Part shown: one piece after another, positions 22,387 to 35,226 of the stretch
How positions within the stretch are numbered: the stretch's first letter is position 1
How the letters are laid out: each line of letters opens with the position of its first letter
The notes under the pieces: model-generated
Databases searched by the model: none
Told to the model about the DNA's origin: nothing
The model's input: only the letters and a program-made list of their open reading frames with translations
Made by a program: the position numbers and the translations under genes
DNA from: Myxococcales bacterium
Lineage (GTDB): Bacteria > Myxococcota_A > Bradymonadia > UBA7976 > UBA1532
Length of the DNA: 64,000 nucleotides
Reading direction: 5' to 3'
NCBI GenBank assembly: GCA_020633465.1
Contig: JACKDN010000007.1
Coordinates: forward strand, 62,001 to 126,000

Positions 22387-25300
22387 GCCAGCGACCCACG
22401 CCGCCGGGATGCCGGGCAGGGACGCGGGCGTGCGGCCGTGGCCGGCGCCTCGGACAGGTCGGCGGCGGACGGCCGCGCGGCGCCGTCACCGGTCGCGTCG
22501 GGCGCGTCGTCCGCGGCGCCGCGCCCGGTCGGCTCGGCCGGCGCGTCGACCAGCTCGCCGAAGGCCTGCTCGACGTCCTCGTCGACGGTGCGCGGCCGAT
22601 CGAAGGGCGTCACCCCGGGCAGCGACCGCCCGCCCGAGACGGGGCCGGCCGGCGCCGGCGTCTCGTCCCCCATCGACCCCGCGCTGACGGGATCGAGGGA
22701 CGAGGGGTCGAAGTCGGGCAGCGAATCGTAGGGGCCGTAGGTGCCCGCCGCGGTGCGGGCCGTCTCGTCGGCGTCCGGCCACTGGGGCTCGGCGTCGTCC
22801 GCCGCGCCGGTGACCGCCGACAGCGCGCCGCCCAGCGATCCCTCGCCCGGCCACGCCGGGATGGGCGCGGCCAGCGTGGCTGCCTCGAGCGAGGCCGCGA
22901 CGGCCGCGGCGTCGAGGTGCAGCCTGGGACGGCGCGCGCCCCTCGTCCGCCTCGTCCGGGTGCCTGGGCGCCCCCGACGAGGCCGGCGCGGGCGTGGAAC
23001 TCGGCGCGGCGGCGTCGGCGGCCGGCGCCGCGGCGCCGCTCGGGACGGCGGTCTCCGACGCGGCGTCGTCCGCCGCCCGCGCGGCGTCGTCCGCCGCCCG
23101 CGCGGCGCCGTCCGCTGCTGGCGCGGCGGCGTCCGCCGCCGCCGCGCCGCGGCGTCCGCCGCCGGCGCGGCGTCGTCGCCGGACACCGAGGGGCCCCATC
23201 CGGCGAGCAGGTCGGCCGGCGCGGCCGCCGCCGACGTCTGGCCCGTCGTCGCCTCCGCTCCCGGCGCAGCCCTGTCCGGCGCAGCGATCGGGGCCGGGCC
23301 CCCGACGGCGTCGGCAGCGCCGGCGTCGTCCGTCCCCGGGAAGGCCGCAAGGTCCCACGCTTCGGACTCCGCGAAGGCGGCGTCGAGCTCGTCGGCCCAC
23401 GCCGCGTCGTCGTCGAGCACCAGGTCCACGTCGTCGTCGGTCCGGGCGACCGGGGCGGGCGCCGCGCCGCCGTCGCCCATGGCCGGGTCGCCCACCTCGC
23501 CGGCGTGGCCCGCCCCCGACGCGGGCGACTCGCCCACCTCGGTCGCGGCGCCGTCCTCCGGCGCGGGCGGCTCGCCCCCACCTCGGTCGCGGCGCCGTCC
23601 TCCGGCGCGGGCCGCTCGCCCACCTCGGTCGCGGCGCCGTCCTCCGGCGCGGGCGGCTGGCCCACCTCGGTCGCGGCGCCGGCCTCCGGCGCGGGCGGCT
23701 GGCCCACCTCGGTCGCGGCCACGGCCTCGGGCGCGGGCGGCGCGTCGGTGGGCTCGTCCTCCGGCTCCGCCGGGGGCTCGCCCAGCGGCGGCGCGGTCGG
23801 AATCTCCACCGAGTCGGCCGGCCCAGCATCCACGGCGGGTGCCGGGGCGTCGCTCCACGACGTGCCCGACGCGGACGCCGTCGCCTCGCCGGCGACCTCG
23901 GCCGACGCTTCGACCTCGCCCTCGACGTCCGGCCCGGTCGCCGACGCCGGCCGGTCGCCCGCGCTCGACGCATCGTGGGCCAGCGCGTCGTCCGGCTCGG
24001 CCTCGAGGCCCGGCGCCGTCCCGTCGACCGGCGGCCGCGCGGCGGCGGGCCCGCTCGACACGCCGCCCCGCTCGGCTCCGTCGGCCCAGGGACGCGTCCG
24101 ACCGGCGGCGGCGCCGCCAGCACCTTCGCGCAGCGCCAGCTCGGCGGCGTCCATCCGATCCACGGTGCGCTTCGAGGCCGGCCGGGGTGTCGCGCCGCCG
24201 AGGCCCGGTGTCACCGGCAGCTCGCCCAGCTCCTCGACGTCCGACAGGGGCAGCTCGCCCAGCTCGTCCGCGCCGGGCGCCTCGTCCAGCGCCAACATCG
24301 AGTCCAGATCGGCGGGCGCCTCGGGCGTGGCGGGGAACACCTCCTCCCACAGATCCAGCTCGGTCGGCGCTCGGGCGGCGGCGCCACCTCGGCCGCGGGG
24401 CGGCGGCTCGTCGGCGGCCTCGGCGCGCCCGCCTCGGCGTCCGCCGCGCGCGGCGCGCGCGTCGTGCCTCCTCGGGCGGCGCCTGCCTGGCGTCCGCCGC
24501 GGGCGGCCGCGCGTCGGTGTCCTCGGGGGCGGCGCGCCTGCTCGGCGTCCGCCGCGGCGGCGGCGCGTCGGTGTCGTCGGGGGCGGCAAGCCCGCCTCGG
24601 CGTCCGCCGCGGGCGGCGGCGGGTCGGCGTCCTCGGGGGCGCGCGCGCCCGCCTCGGCGTCCGCCGCGGGCGCCCTCGGGAGCACGTCGGCCTCGCCGGC
24701 GGTGGCCTCGTCACCGGTCGCCTCGACCGGCCCAGCGTCCGCGGCGCCCGCGCCCGCGTCGGCCTCCCGGCTCGGGGCCTCGAGCTCGGCCTCGTCCCGC
24801 GCGCTCCCTTCGCCGGTGATCTCGGGCGCTTCGGTCGCGACGGGCCCGGCCTCGTCCCGGCCCCCCTCGGCGGCGGGCTCGTCGGGCGCGACCGCGTCGT
24901 CTCCGCTCGGCCCGCCCACCTCGCCGTCCCCGGGCGCCACGCCCGCGCCGGGGTCGGCCCCCGCGTCGCCACGCGGCGCCTCGGCCACCAGGCTGGGCAT
25001 CGGATCGGGGCGAGCCAGCAGCTCGGGCCGCGGCGGCCGATCCTCGGCCAGCACCGCGTCCACCATCGTGCGGACCGCGTCGGCCAGCGGCCCCACCAGC
25101 GCCGCGCGCGCCACCGACTTCATCCGCCGGATGGCCGTCCGCACCTCGGCGTCCACCGGCAGGGTGCCGGCGTGCGGCAGATCGACGTCGAGGTACCGCT
25201 GACACACGACGCGCAGCGCGCCCAGCACCCGCCGCTCCTCGCGCGCCGTGCCCTGGTTCACCACCAGGCGCCCCCGGTGATCGGCGACCAAGGCCGCCAC

Positions 25301-25939
25301 CGCGTCGGCCGCCGCCGGATCCGATCCACGCAGCGCCTCGATCAGCGCGCCCACGGCGTCCAGGCGCTCGGCGGCGTCGCGTGGCCGCACCACCCGCGCC
25401 AGCCCCTCCCGGACGCTGGCCAGGTGGCCGGCCCCCAGCTCGATGCGGCGAAACAGCGCCGCCTTCAGGAAGGCGTAGGCGTTCTGGATGGACGTCGGCT
25501 CGGGCCCCGTCACCACCAGCCCGGTGCCCGCCAGGTTGAACAGATCGAGGGTCGCGTAATGCGTGCCGGCGCCCAGGTCGAGCAGTACGGCGTCGACGTC
25601 CAGCGCCATCAGCGCGTCGATCAAGCGCGCCCGCTCGGCCGGCCGCGGGTGCGCCGCGCGCAGGATGGCGGCCGCCCCGCTCACCAGCCGCAGGTCGGCC
25701 ACCTCGGTCTCGAGGCACACGTCCTCGAGCCGGGCCTCGGGATCCCGCACGAAGTCGTCCAGCGTGCGGGCCGGCTGCAGCACGCCCAACAACGTGTGCA
25801 GGTTCGCGGCGCCCAGATCGGCGTCCAACGCCACGACGCGCAGCCCCCGCCGCGCGAGCTCCGCGCCGACCACGGCGCAGACGAGCGACTTGCCGACGCC
25901 CCCCTTGCCGCCGCCGAAGGCCCACACCCGCGTCGTCAT
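22383..25939 (-). CDS. MinD/ParA-like P-loop ATPase with very long repeat-rich acidic tail (several frame changes)
   Basis: Residues 1-270 are a deviant-Walker ATPase: FGGGKGGVGKSL at the N-terminus, VALDADLGAANLHTLLG, and VLLDLGAGTHYATLDLFN. This is the FlhG/MinD group that positions surface machines. The next 900 or so residues are low-complexity Ala/Asp/Glu/Pro with islands such as DDVDLVLDDDAAWADELDAAF and ELGELPLSDVEELGELP, and a 14-residue repeat. The frame changes in the repeats at 24436-24680, in 42-bp repeat unit 2 (about 23572), and in a pair near 23150 and 22920; the end at 22383 is in frame with acidic sequence like the tail. Start overlaps the HEAT-protein stop by 4 bp. The ATPase part is firm; the tail's exact sequence is not. 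Confidence 0.7.
23529..23740 (-). repeat. 42-bp tandem repeat, five copies, coding a 14-residue unit
   Basis: Units at 23529-23570, 23571-23614, 23615-23656, 23657-23698 and 23699-23740. Four are 42 bp and encode variants of GQPPAPEDGAATEV on the minus strand. Unit 2 is 44 bp because its C run is five instead of three (plus strand 23575-23579), which shifts the frame of the ATPase gene. Copies 1-3 are nearly identical, which suggests recent expansion. Confidence 0.9.
24436..24680 (-). repeat. imperfect 53-57-bp tandem repeat, four copies and a partial one
   Basis: Copies begin at 24436, 24489, 24544, 24599 and 24656 (partial), each starting ggcgtccgccgcg on the plus strand, with lengths 53, 55, 55 and 57. 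Only the 57-bp copy keeps the frame (minus-strand product like APEDADPPPPAADAEAG). The others break it by lost bases in G runs. It lies in the tail of the MinD-like protein. Confidence 0.75.
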
Positions 25940-27348
25940 CGATCGCCTCCCCCGTCCGGCGCGCCCGCGTCGGGCGCCGCCCCACCGTCACCGGCGGGCG
26001 GCCCCGCGTCCGGCGCACCGGCCTGGAGTCGGCGCATCCGCACCCTGCGCTTGAGCGGGTTGAGCTCGCCGCGCTCGTCCTTGGCCTTCAGACTCTCCCA
26101 CAGCTTCTTCATCAGCGCGTGGGTCCGCGACTCGACGCCCTCCTGGTGGGCCGGCAGCCAGGTGATCAGCGTGGGATCGTCCGTCGTCGCCAGCGCCCGG
26201 ATGATGGCCAGCTGGTAGTTGCGGTGCGGCACGATCGGGATCGTCGGCCCCCCCTCCTGCACCGGCACGTTCTTCTCGGGGCAGCGCACCAGCGGATCGT
26301 CCGCGGCCTCGAAGGCCTTCTTCAGCGGCTCGCTGGTGTCGAAGTCGACCAGCTTCTCGAGCCCCAGCACCCCCGCGCACCGCAGGGCCAGCGAGGGCGA
26401 CTCGAGCGCGCCGGCCAGCAGATCGAGCAGCTGCGCCTCACGCATCTCGCCCAGCGCCCACAGCGCCGCCACGCGCGTGTCCTCGTCCTCGCTGGTGGCG
26501 TAGATGGCGCGCAGCCGGTCGATCGCGGGCACGCGCAGCATGCCCAACATCAGGGCGAGGGCCCGCGGCTCGGCCTGCGCCTGCGGCAGCCGCGCCACCC
26601 GCCGGCCGGCTTCGCGCGCGGCCTCGCCCTCGACCTGCCCCAGCGCGATCAGCGCCGTGAAGGCCAGGGCCGGCTGCTGCGCGATCATCTGCTCGAGCCG
26701 CCCGACGGCCGCCTCGACGCTCAGCGCCCCGACGACGAACGCCGCCCGCGCCGCCACCCCCTCGTCGGGATCGTTCAGCGCCGCCAGCACCACCTCTTCG
26801 ATCGCCGGCGTCACCGTGAAGTCGAGGCGGGACGCCAGCATGGTCATCCCCTCGCGCCGCAGCACGGGATCGTCGCTGCGCATGTGCACGATGGCCACGC
26901 CCGGGTGCGAGTACCGCTGCAGGAAGCCCCCGGCCAGCGCGTTCGAGCCGAGGATGTTCGCCGCCGCGATCGCCAGGAAGTACAGCCCGAACCGGACGGT
27001 CGAGTCGCCGCCGTGCAGCGCGGCCAGATCGTCCTCGTCGGTGGTCTCGCGCCCCTTCTCGCCCGAGATGCGGGCGTCGAGATCGGCCATCTCGTCGCGC
27101 AGGAAGTCGTCCGACCAGGTGGGGTGGAACAGCACGTTGCCGAGGGCGATCACCGTCACGAGCGCGGCGATCACGCCGAGCGCCATCCACAAGGCCAGCA
27201 GCACGAAGCTGAGGCCCGGCGAGCTGGCCTGCGTGTCGATGTACCGGTGGATGAGCGCCGCCGCGCCGTGGAACACGGCGTTGGCGATCAGGAGGGCGGC
27301 GACCCGGCGGCCGGCCGTACCGAAGAGAGCTGAACGCAGCCGATACAC
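25936..27348 (-). CDS. inner-membrane protein with HEAT-like repeats
   Basis: A 470-residue protein. Three transmembrane segments are visible (about residues 17-37, 48-72 and 118-142), with an acidic loop between the second and third. From about 150 to 420 come HEAT/Armadillo-type helical pairs (for example DPDEGVAARAAFVVGALSVE and RVAALWALGEMREAQLLDLL), then a basic segment and an Ala/Gly/Asp tail. HEAT repeats are protein-binding scaffolds. It sits between two outer-membrane barrels and a MinD-like ATPase, so it may be the inner-membrane platform of an envelope-spanning complex (inference). GTG start at 27348; the stop overlaps the ATPase start. Confidence 0.75.
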   Translation of the reverse strand: MYRLRSALFGTAGRRVAALLIANAVFHGAAALIHRYIDTQASSPGLSFVLLALWMALGVIAALVTVIALGNVLFHPTWSDDFLRDEMADLDARISGEKGRETTDEDDLAALHGGDSTVRFGLYFLAIAAANILGSNALAGGFLQRYSHPGVAIVHMRSDDPVLRREGMTMLASRLDFTVTPAIEEVVLAALNDPDEGVAARAAFVVGALSVEAAVGRLEQMIAQQPALAFTALIALGQVEGEAAREAGRRVARLPQAQAEPRALALMLGMLRVPAIDRLRAIYATSEDEDTRVAALWALGEMREAQLLDLLAGALESPSLALRCAGVLGLEKLVDFDTSEPLKKAFEAADDPLVRCPEKNVPVQEGGPTIPIVPHRNYQLAIIRALATTDDPTLITWLPAHQEGVESRTHALMKKLWESLKAKDERGELNPLKRRVRMRRLQAGAPDAGPPAGDGGAAPDAGAPDGGGDR

Positions 27349-27352
27349 GCGC

Positions 27353-28195
27353 TCAGTCGCTGACCTCGGGGTCCTGCGGGAAGTAGAACCCGAAGCCGAC
27401 GGTCACGGCGAAGTTGTTGCTGATGTTGCTGTCGGCCGACGTGCTCTGCTCGCCGTCGCCCTGGGGCTCGACCACCGAGTTCAGCGCGGCCGAGTAGATG
27501 TAGTCCCGCACCTCGATGTTGAGCGCCATGCCGTGCGTCACGAAGGTGCGCAGGCCGATGCCGACCACGCCGGTGGGCGTCGCCGACTCGACGTCGGACG
27601 AGCCGCTGATCAGCGTGCCGCCCAGCCCCGCGAGCAGGTGCAGATCGTAGTTCAGCACCGAGCGCCCGAAGAGCGCGAACTTGCCGACAAGGGGTGCGTA
27701 CAGCACCTCGACCGTGCCCAGGAAGCCCACGTTCGAGAAGGCGCCGGCGTCGGCCTTCTCGGGGCGCTCGTCCTCGATGCGATCGGCCAGCCCGCTGTTG
27801 AAGGCGAAGCCGCCCATCACCGTGGCCCCGATCCCCCAGTCGTCGTTCAGGTGGTAGGCCAGGTGCGCCCCCACGAGCAGGTTGCGCTGGAAGGCGTCGT
27901 TGAGCGTGAAGCCCACCGTCGGCGTCAGCTCGAAGCGACCGCCGCGCAGCAGCAGCCGCTTGCGGATGGCGTCGCCCTCCTCCAGCCGCTCCAGCGCCGA
28001 GCGGCGCGGCCCCTGGATGCTCGCCGCGTGCGCGGCGCCCCCGGCGGTGAGCGCGAGGCCGTCGTCGGCGGGGCCCGACCCGTCGACGCCGACGACCAGC
28101 GCGGCGGCCGCCGCCAGCAGCGCGACGGCCGCGCGGCGGGGGTTCGACTCGGCGTGCGTGCTCACTGAGCTTCTCACTTCCAGCGCCCCCCTCAC
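27353..28195 (-). CDS. outer-membrane beta-barrel protein (myxobacterial type), second of a pair
   Basis: A 280-residue protein with a hydrophobic export signal (about residues 21-38) and a likely cleavage after GGAAHA. The mature part has alternating strands ending in aromatic residues and closes with FAVTVGFGFYFPQ, as in the outer-membrane beta-barrel family common in myxobacteria (GltA/GltB-like). It is clearly related to the next gene upstream: both share YGKFALF/VGKFALFGRS, the RDYIYS/RDNIYN block and the NN-(I/F)-x-TxG ending. The GTG start overlaps the upstream stop by 4 bp; GTG 28165 is an alternative. Confidence 0.78.
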   Translation of the reverse strand: MRGALEVRSSVSTHAESNPRRAAVALLAAAAALVVGVDGSGPADDGLALTAGGAAHAASIQGPRRSALERLEEGDAIRKRLLLRGGRFELTPTVGFTLNDAFQRNLLVGAHLAYHLNDDWGIGATVMGGFAFNSGLADRIEDERPEKADAGAFSNVGFLGTVEVLYAPLVGKFALFGRSVLNYDLHLLAGLGGTLISGSSDVESATPTGVVGIGLRTFVTHGMALNIEVRDYIYSAALNSVVEPQGDGEQSTSADSNISNNFAVTVGFGFYFPQDPEVSD

Positions 28196-28989
28196 TTCAG
28201 CGTCCGGTACTCGAAGTCGGGCGGCAGGAAGAAGCTGACACCGGCGGTGAACACGATGTTGTTCACCAGCTGGCTGTCACCCGGGTAGTCCTCGTTGTAG
28301 ATGTTGTCCCGCAGCTCGAGATCGAGCGTGAACCAGCGGTTCATGAAGTACCGCTGCCCCGCGCCCACCGACAGCGTCGGGTGGCCGTCGAGCTCGGTCT
28401 TGGTCCACCCCGCGCCGAGCACGACGTAGGTGTCCCAGGGGATGATCCACGTGTTGAACAGCGCGAACTTGCCGTAGATGGGCACGTACTGGAAGTCCAG
28501 GATGGCCCACCACTGCACCTTCGACACCTGCGGGAACAGCTCGTAGTCCTCGATGACCGAGTCGAACAGGTCGGTCTCGGAGCCGAGGCTGTAGCCGCCG
28601 TTGACGCCGACCGCCATCACCTCGGTGAGGTGGTAGTTCAGGTTGCCGCCGGCGAGGAACATGTTCACGAGCGAGTCGTTGATGTTCGTGCCGAGGAAGG
28701 GGGCCACCTCGACGCGGTTGCGTCGGAGGAAGGGCCGCCGTTGGATGACCCGGATCAGGTCGATCTCCGCCTTCCGACTGCGCTCGACCTCCTTGGCGGC
28801 GGCCTCGGTGTCGATGACGTCGAAGGTGAGATCACCCCCGCCGTCGTCAGCTGCGCCGGTGTCCTGCTGAGCGGCGTCGTCGCCACCCACGTCGACCGGA
28901 TCGAACGTCATGTCCTGCGCAAAGGCGGACGGCGCGGCAAAGGCGCACGCCAGGAACACGACCAGGCAAGCCCTCGATCGGCGGTTCAT
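28192..28989 (-). CDS. outer-membrane beta-barrel protein (myxobacterial type), first of a pair
   Basis: A 265-residue protein with a clear signal peptide (residues 1-28, ending PSAFAQ). An acidic linker follows (DPVDVGGDDAAQQDTG to FDVIDTEAA), then about 190 residues of beta-barrel strands such as EVAPFLGTNINDSLVNMFL and RYFMNRWFTLDLELRDNIYN, ending FTAGVSFFLPPDFEYRTLK. In Myxococcus, barrels of this type (GltA, GltB, GltH) belong to the gliding machinery; whether that holds here is unknown. ATG 28989 has the ribosome site ggagg. It heads the six-gene operon. Confidence 0.8.
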   Translation of the reverse strand: MNRRSRACLVVFLACAFAAPSAFAQDMTFDPVDVGGDDAAQQDTGAADDGGGDLTFDVIDTEAAAKEVERSRKAEIDLIRVIQRRPFLRRNRVEVAPFLGTNINDSLVNMFLAGGNLNYHLTEVMAVGVNGGYSLGSETDLFDSVIEDYELFPQVSKVQWWAILDFQYVPIYGKFALFNTWIIPWDTYVVLGAGWTKTELDGHPTLSVGAGQRYFMNRWFTLDLELRDNIYNEDYPGDSQLVNNIVFTAGVSFFLPPDFEYRTLK

Positions 28990-29022
28990 GGCCTCCGTTC
29001 CAACCAGGTTCGGTTCTCGGCG

Positions 29023-29051
29023 TTCGTAGCACGGCGGGGGGGCACCTTCAA
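29023..29051 (-). promoter_or_regulatory. promoter of the barrel/HEAT/MinD/PilZ operon
   Basis: Minus strand: TTGAAG (complement of 29046-29051), a 17-nt spacer, TACGAA (complement of 29023-29028), about 34 bp before ATG 28989. It lies just downstream of the ftsY terminator, so the operon seems to be an independent unit. Confidence 0.45.
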
Positions 29052-29078
29052 CAAAAACAACCGGCCCCGAGGGGGCCG
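29051..29078 (-). terminator. intrinsic terminator of smc-ftsY
   Basis: Minus strand: a 7-bp all-GC stem (complement of 29072-29078 and 29062-29068, 3-nt loop) followed by GTTGTTTTTGT. This is the clearest Rho-independent terminator in the window and lies 45 bp after the ftsY stop. Confidence 0.85.
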
Positions 29079-29122
29079 CGGAGCCCCGTCGGGGAAGGCT
29101 CCCCGCCGCGCGCGGCCCCGCC

Positions 29123-30562
29123 TCACGCGCCCGCGAAGAGCGCCTCGGCGAAGGCATCTGCCTGGAAGGGGCGCAGGTCTTCGACCTTCTCGCCGATGCC
29201 GATGTAGCGCACGGGCAGCCGCATCTCGTCGCAGATGCCGATCACCACCCCCCCCTTGGCCGTGCCGTCGAGCTTGGTCAGCACCAGCCCGGTCACCTCG
29301 ACCACCTGGGTGAACTCCTTGGCCTGGCTGATCGCGTTCTGGCCGTTGGTCGCGTCGAGCACCAGCCACACCTCGTGCGGCGCGCCGGGCATGGCCTTGC
29401 CGATCACGCGGTGCACCTTGCCCAGCTCGTCCATCAGCTCCTTCTTGGCCTGCAGGCGCCCGGCGGTGTCGGCGATCACCACGTCGTAGCCCTCGTCGGT
29501 GGCGCGCTTGACCGCCTCGAAGATGACGCTCGACGGATCCTGCCCGTCCTTGCCGCGCACCACCGGCACCTCGGCGCGCTTGCCCCACACCTCGAGCTGC
29601 TCGACCGCCGCCGCGCGGAACGTGTCACCCGCGGCCAGCAGCACCTTCTTGCCCTCGGCCCGATAGCGGTTCGCAAGCTTGCCGATGCTGGTCGTCTTGC
29701 CCGCGCCGTTCACCCCCACCACCATCACGACGAAGGGCTTGGCCTGCTCGAGGTCCAGCGGCTGGGCGTCCACCTGCAGCATCTCGGTGATCTGGCCCTT
29801 CATCGCCTGCCAGACCTTCTTCGGATCGCTCAGCTCGCGCTTGCCCAGCGCCTGGTGCACCCCGTCGACCAGCTTCTGGCTGGTGCGCACGCCGATGTCG
29901 GCGGTGAACAGCGCCTCCTCGAGGTCGCCCAGCAGATCGTCGTCGATGGTGCGCGCGCCGCCGAACAGCTTGCCCAGCTTCTTGACGAAGCCCTCGTTCG
30001 TGCGCGCCAGGCCCTCGCGCAGCGTCTTGCCGGCGGCCTCCTCGGCGGGCCGCTTCGGCGCGGCGGGCGCCTTGGCCTCGGGCGCCGCCTGCGCGGGCTT
30101 CTCGACCGTCGCCGGCGCTTTCTTCGCGGGCTCCTGCTTCGCGGGCGCCTTCTTCGGCGGGGCCTCGCCGGTCGGCGCGGGCGCCGCCCCGGGATCCTTC
30201 ATCCGCACCTGCGGCCGCCCGGCCCCGCCGCCGAGCACCTCGGGCACCGCGAACGCCTCGCGCGCCGCCGCGGCCACCTCGGCCTCGGTGCGGGTGTCGG
30301 TCAGCGTGGGCAGATCGACGTCGTCGCTGCGCGCGTCGGGCGGCGGCGTCGGCTTGCGCAGGGCCTTGATCAGCAGGATCAGGAAGGCCAGCGCGACCGC
30401 CCCGTACAGCCCGTACTCGACCCAGGGCTCGGCCGGCGCCGCCGCCGTGGGCGCCGCGGTCTCGCCGGCCGCCGGCGCCGCCCCCTCGGCGGGCGCCGCC
30501 CCGCCGCCGCCCGCCTGGGCGATCGCGTGCTGGACCAGCAGCGTCTGGAACTCGTCGGCCAT
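29123..30562 (-). CDS. ftsY: signal recognition particle receptor FtsY
   Basis: A 479-residue SRP-type GTPase. The N-terminus has an Ala/Pro stretch and then one transmembrane segment (about residues 50-66), unlike E. coli FtsY, which has only amphipathic membrane contacts. A Lys/Pro/Ala linker leads to the NG domain from about residue 185. GTPase motifs: GVNGAGKTTSIGKLA (G1), AADTFRAAAVEQL (G2), ADTAGRLQ (G3), TKLDGTAKGG (G4). It docks the SRP-ribosome complex to the membrane. ATG 30562 follows the smc stop by 14 bp, with a gggggaagg ribosome site. Confidence 0.95.
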   Translation of the reverse strand: MADEFQTLLVQHAIAQAGGGGAAPAEGAAPAAGETAAPTAAAPAEPWVEYGLYGAVALAFLILLIKALRKPTPPPDARSDDVDLPTLTDTRTEAEVAAAAREAFAVPEVLGGGAGRPQVRMKDPGAAPAPTGEAPPKKAPAKQEPAKKAPATVEKPAQAAPEAKAPAAPKRPAEEAAGKTLREGLARTNEGFVKKLGKLFGGARTIDDDLLGDLEEALFTADIGVRTSQKLVDGVHQALGKRELSDPKKVWQAMKGQITEMLQVDAQPLDLEQAKPFVVMVVGVNGAGKTTSIGKLANRYRAEGKKVLLAAGDTFRAAAVEQLEVWGKRAEVPVVRGKDGQDPSSVIFEAVKRATDEGYDVVIADTAGRLQAKKELMDELGKVHRVIGKAMPGAPHEVWLVLDATNGQNAISQAKEFTQVVEVTGLVLTKLDGTAKGGVVIGICDEMRLPVRYIGIGEKVEDLRPFQADAFAEALFAGA

Positions 30563-30576
30563 CGCGGCCTTCCCCC

Positions 30577-34129
<3,553 letters not shown>

Positions 34130-34211
34130 GGAGCCCCGCCGACGGGGCCGGGGTTATAGCACCCCCGCGGCGCCCGGTCAGCAACCGAGGCCCGCGCCGG
34201 CCCGCGCGTGG

Positions 34212-35009
34212 TCAGGCGGCCAACCAGCGCAGACCGAACAGCAAGCCCACGAAGCCGAGGGCGAGCGCCACGTCGCGGGCGCGCGTCGCGGCGTGGCGGC
34301 CGAGGGCGACCGCGAAGCCGAGCCCAAGGAAGGGCAGCGCGGGCAGCGGCAGGGCGAGCACCACCAGCGCGACCAGGCACAGGGCGTAGCCCACCAGCAG
34401 CCCGCCGATCGCGCGCCGCATCGGCAGATCGAGGCCGCGCGCGGCGCCCAGCAGCAGCGCGGTGAACACGACGTCGCCCACCCCGAGCACCGGCTCGACC
34501 CCGACGCCGGGCACGGGCAACGACAGCACCACCAGGCGAGCCACGAGCGGCGTCTCGCCCTCGACGACCACCTGCCGGGTGAGCCCCTCGGGCGCGAAGA
34601 CGCTCCACGCGTCGGCGCCCATGGCCACCAGCACCAGCGGCCACAGGTGCGCGGCGTCCTGCACGCCCCGGCCGAGCGCCGCGCCCAGCCACGTGCCGCC
34701 CACCAACAGCCCGAGGCCGGCGACCAGCCCACCCACCGCCGGCGGCAGGCCGCCCACGACGCCCAGCGCCACCGCCGCCGCGCCCCCCACCAGCGCCACG
34801 ATGGCCGAGTCGCGCGCCAGCCGCGCCCGCGCCGCGCCGTCCCCGGCGAAGACGACCACCGCGGCGAGCGCGCCGAACGCCAGCACGAAGCCGACCACCG
34901 ACGCCCACTCGCCGCCCGGCCACGGCGCCGCCAGCGCGAAGAGGATCGCGTAGGTCAGCCCGAAGGCGACCGGTCCGAGCCACGCCGACGATGTACGGGG
35001 GGGCAGCAC
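34212..35009 (-). CDS. presenilin-like GxGD intramembrane aspartyl protease candidate
   Basis: A 265-residue protein that is almost entirely hydrophobic, with about eight or nine transmembrane segments. Three presenilin/signal-peptide-peptidase signatures occur in the right order: D133 in MGADAWSVFAPEGLTRQVVV (presenilin has YD...P.G..R.LVE), D179 in the GxGD motif LGVGDVVFTALLLGAA, and the PAL motif at P223-A-L-P226. The two aspartates would form the catalytic pair within the membrane. GTG 35009 is chosen since it starts just before the first membrane helix; the frame extends to 35105. No substrate is evident. It lies alone between smc and a divergent operon. Confidence 0.65.
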   Translation of the reverse strand: MLPPRTSSAWLGPVAFGLTYAILFALAAPWPGGEWASVVGFVLAFGALAAVVVFAGDGAARARLARDSAIVALVGGAAAVALGVVGGLPPAVGGLVAGLGLLVGGTWLGAALGRGVQDAAHLWPLVLVAMGADAWSVFAPEGLTRQVVVEGETPLVARLVVLSLPVPGVGVEPVLGVGDVVFTALLLGAARGLDLPMRRAIGGLLVGYALCLVALVVLALPLPALPFLGLGFAVALGRHAATRARDVALALGFVGLLFGLRWLAA

Positions 35010-35190
35010 GCCCGCATGGTGCCACGAAGCGGGCCCAGGGGCAGCAGGCCCCTTCGCGACCGAACGCGCGGCCCGTCCCGACCACCACCCGCGAGCGTCC
35101 AACACCGGCCCCCGGGCGCAGGCGTGGTGAGACCGGCCGGCGTGCGGGGCGCCGACCGAGGGGCCGAGGCTTCGTTGGGGCCCGGCGCAG

Positions 35191-35219
35191 GTGACAGGAC
35201 GAAGGCGCCGGGTTTACCT
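35191..35219 (+). promoter_or_regulatory. promoter of the MoxR/DUF58 operon, probably giving a near-leaderless mRNA
   Basis: GTGACA at 35191-35196, a 17-nt spacer and TTACCT at 35214-35219. The ATG at 35227 lies only 8 nt after the -10 hexamer, about where transcription should begin, and no ribosome site precedes it. Confidence 0.45.
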
Positions 35220-35226
35220 TGGCGCG

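Noticed and set aside
23529..23740. Possible CRISPR array
   Set aside because: The 42-bp units are directly adjacent with no spacers and keep the coding frame; it is a coding minisatellite.
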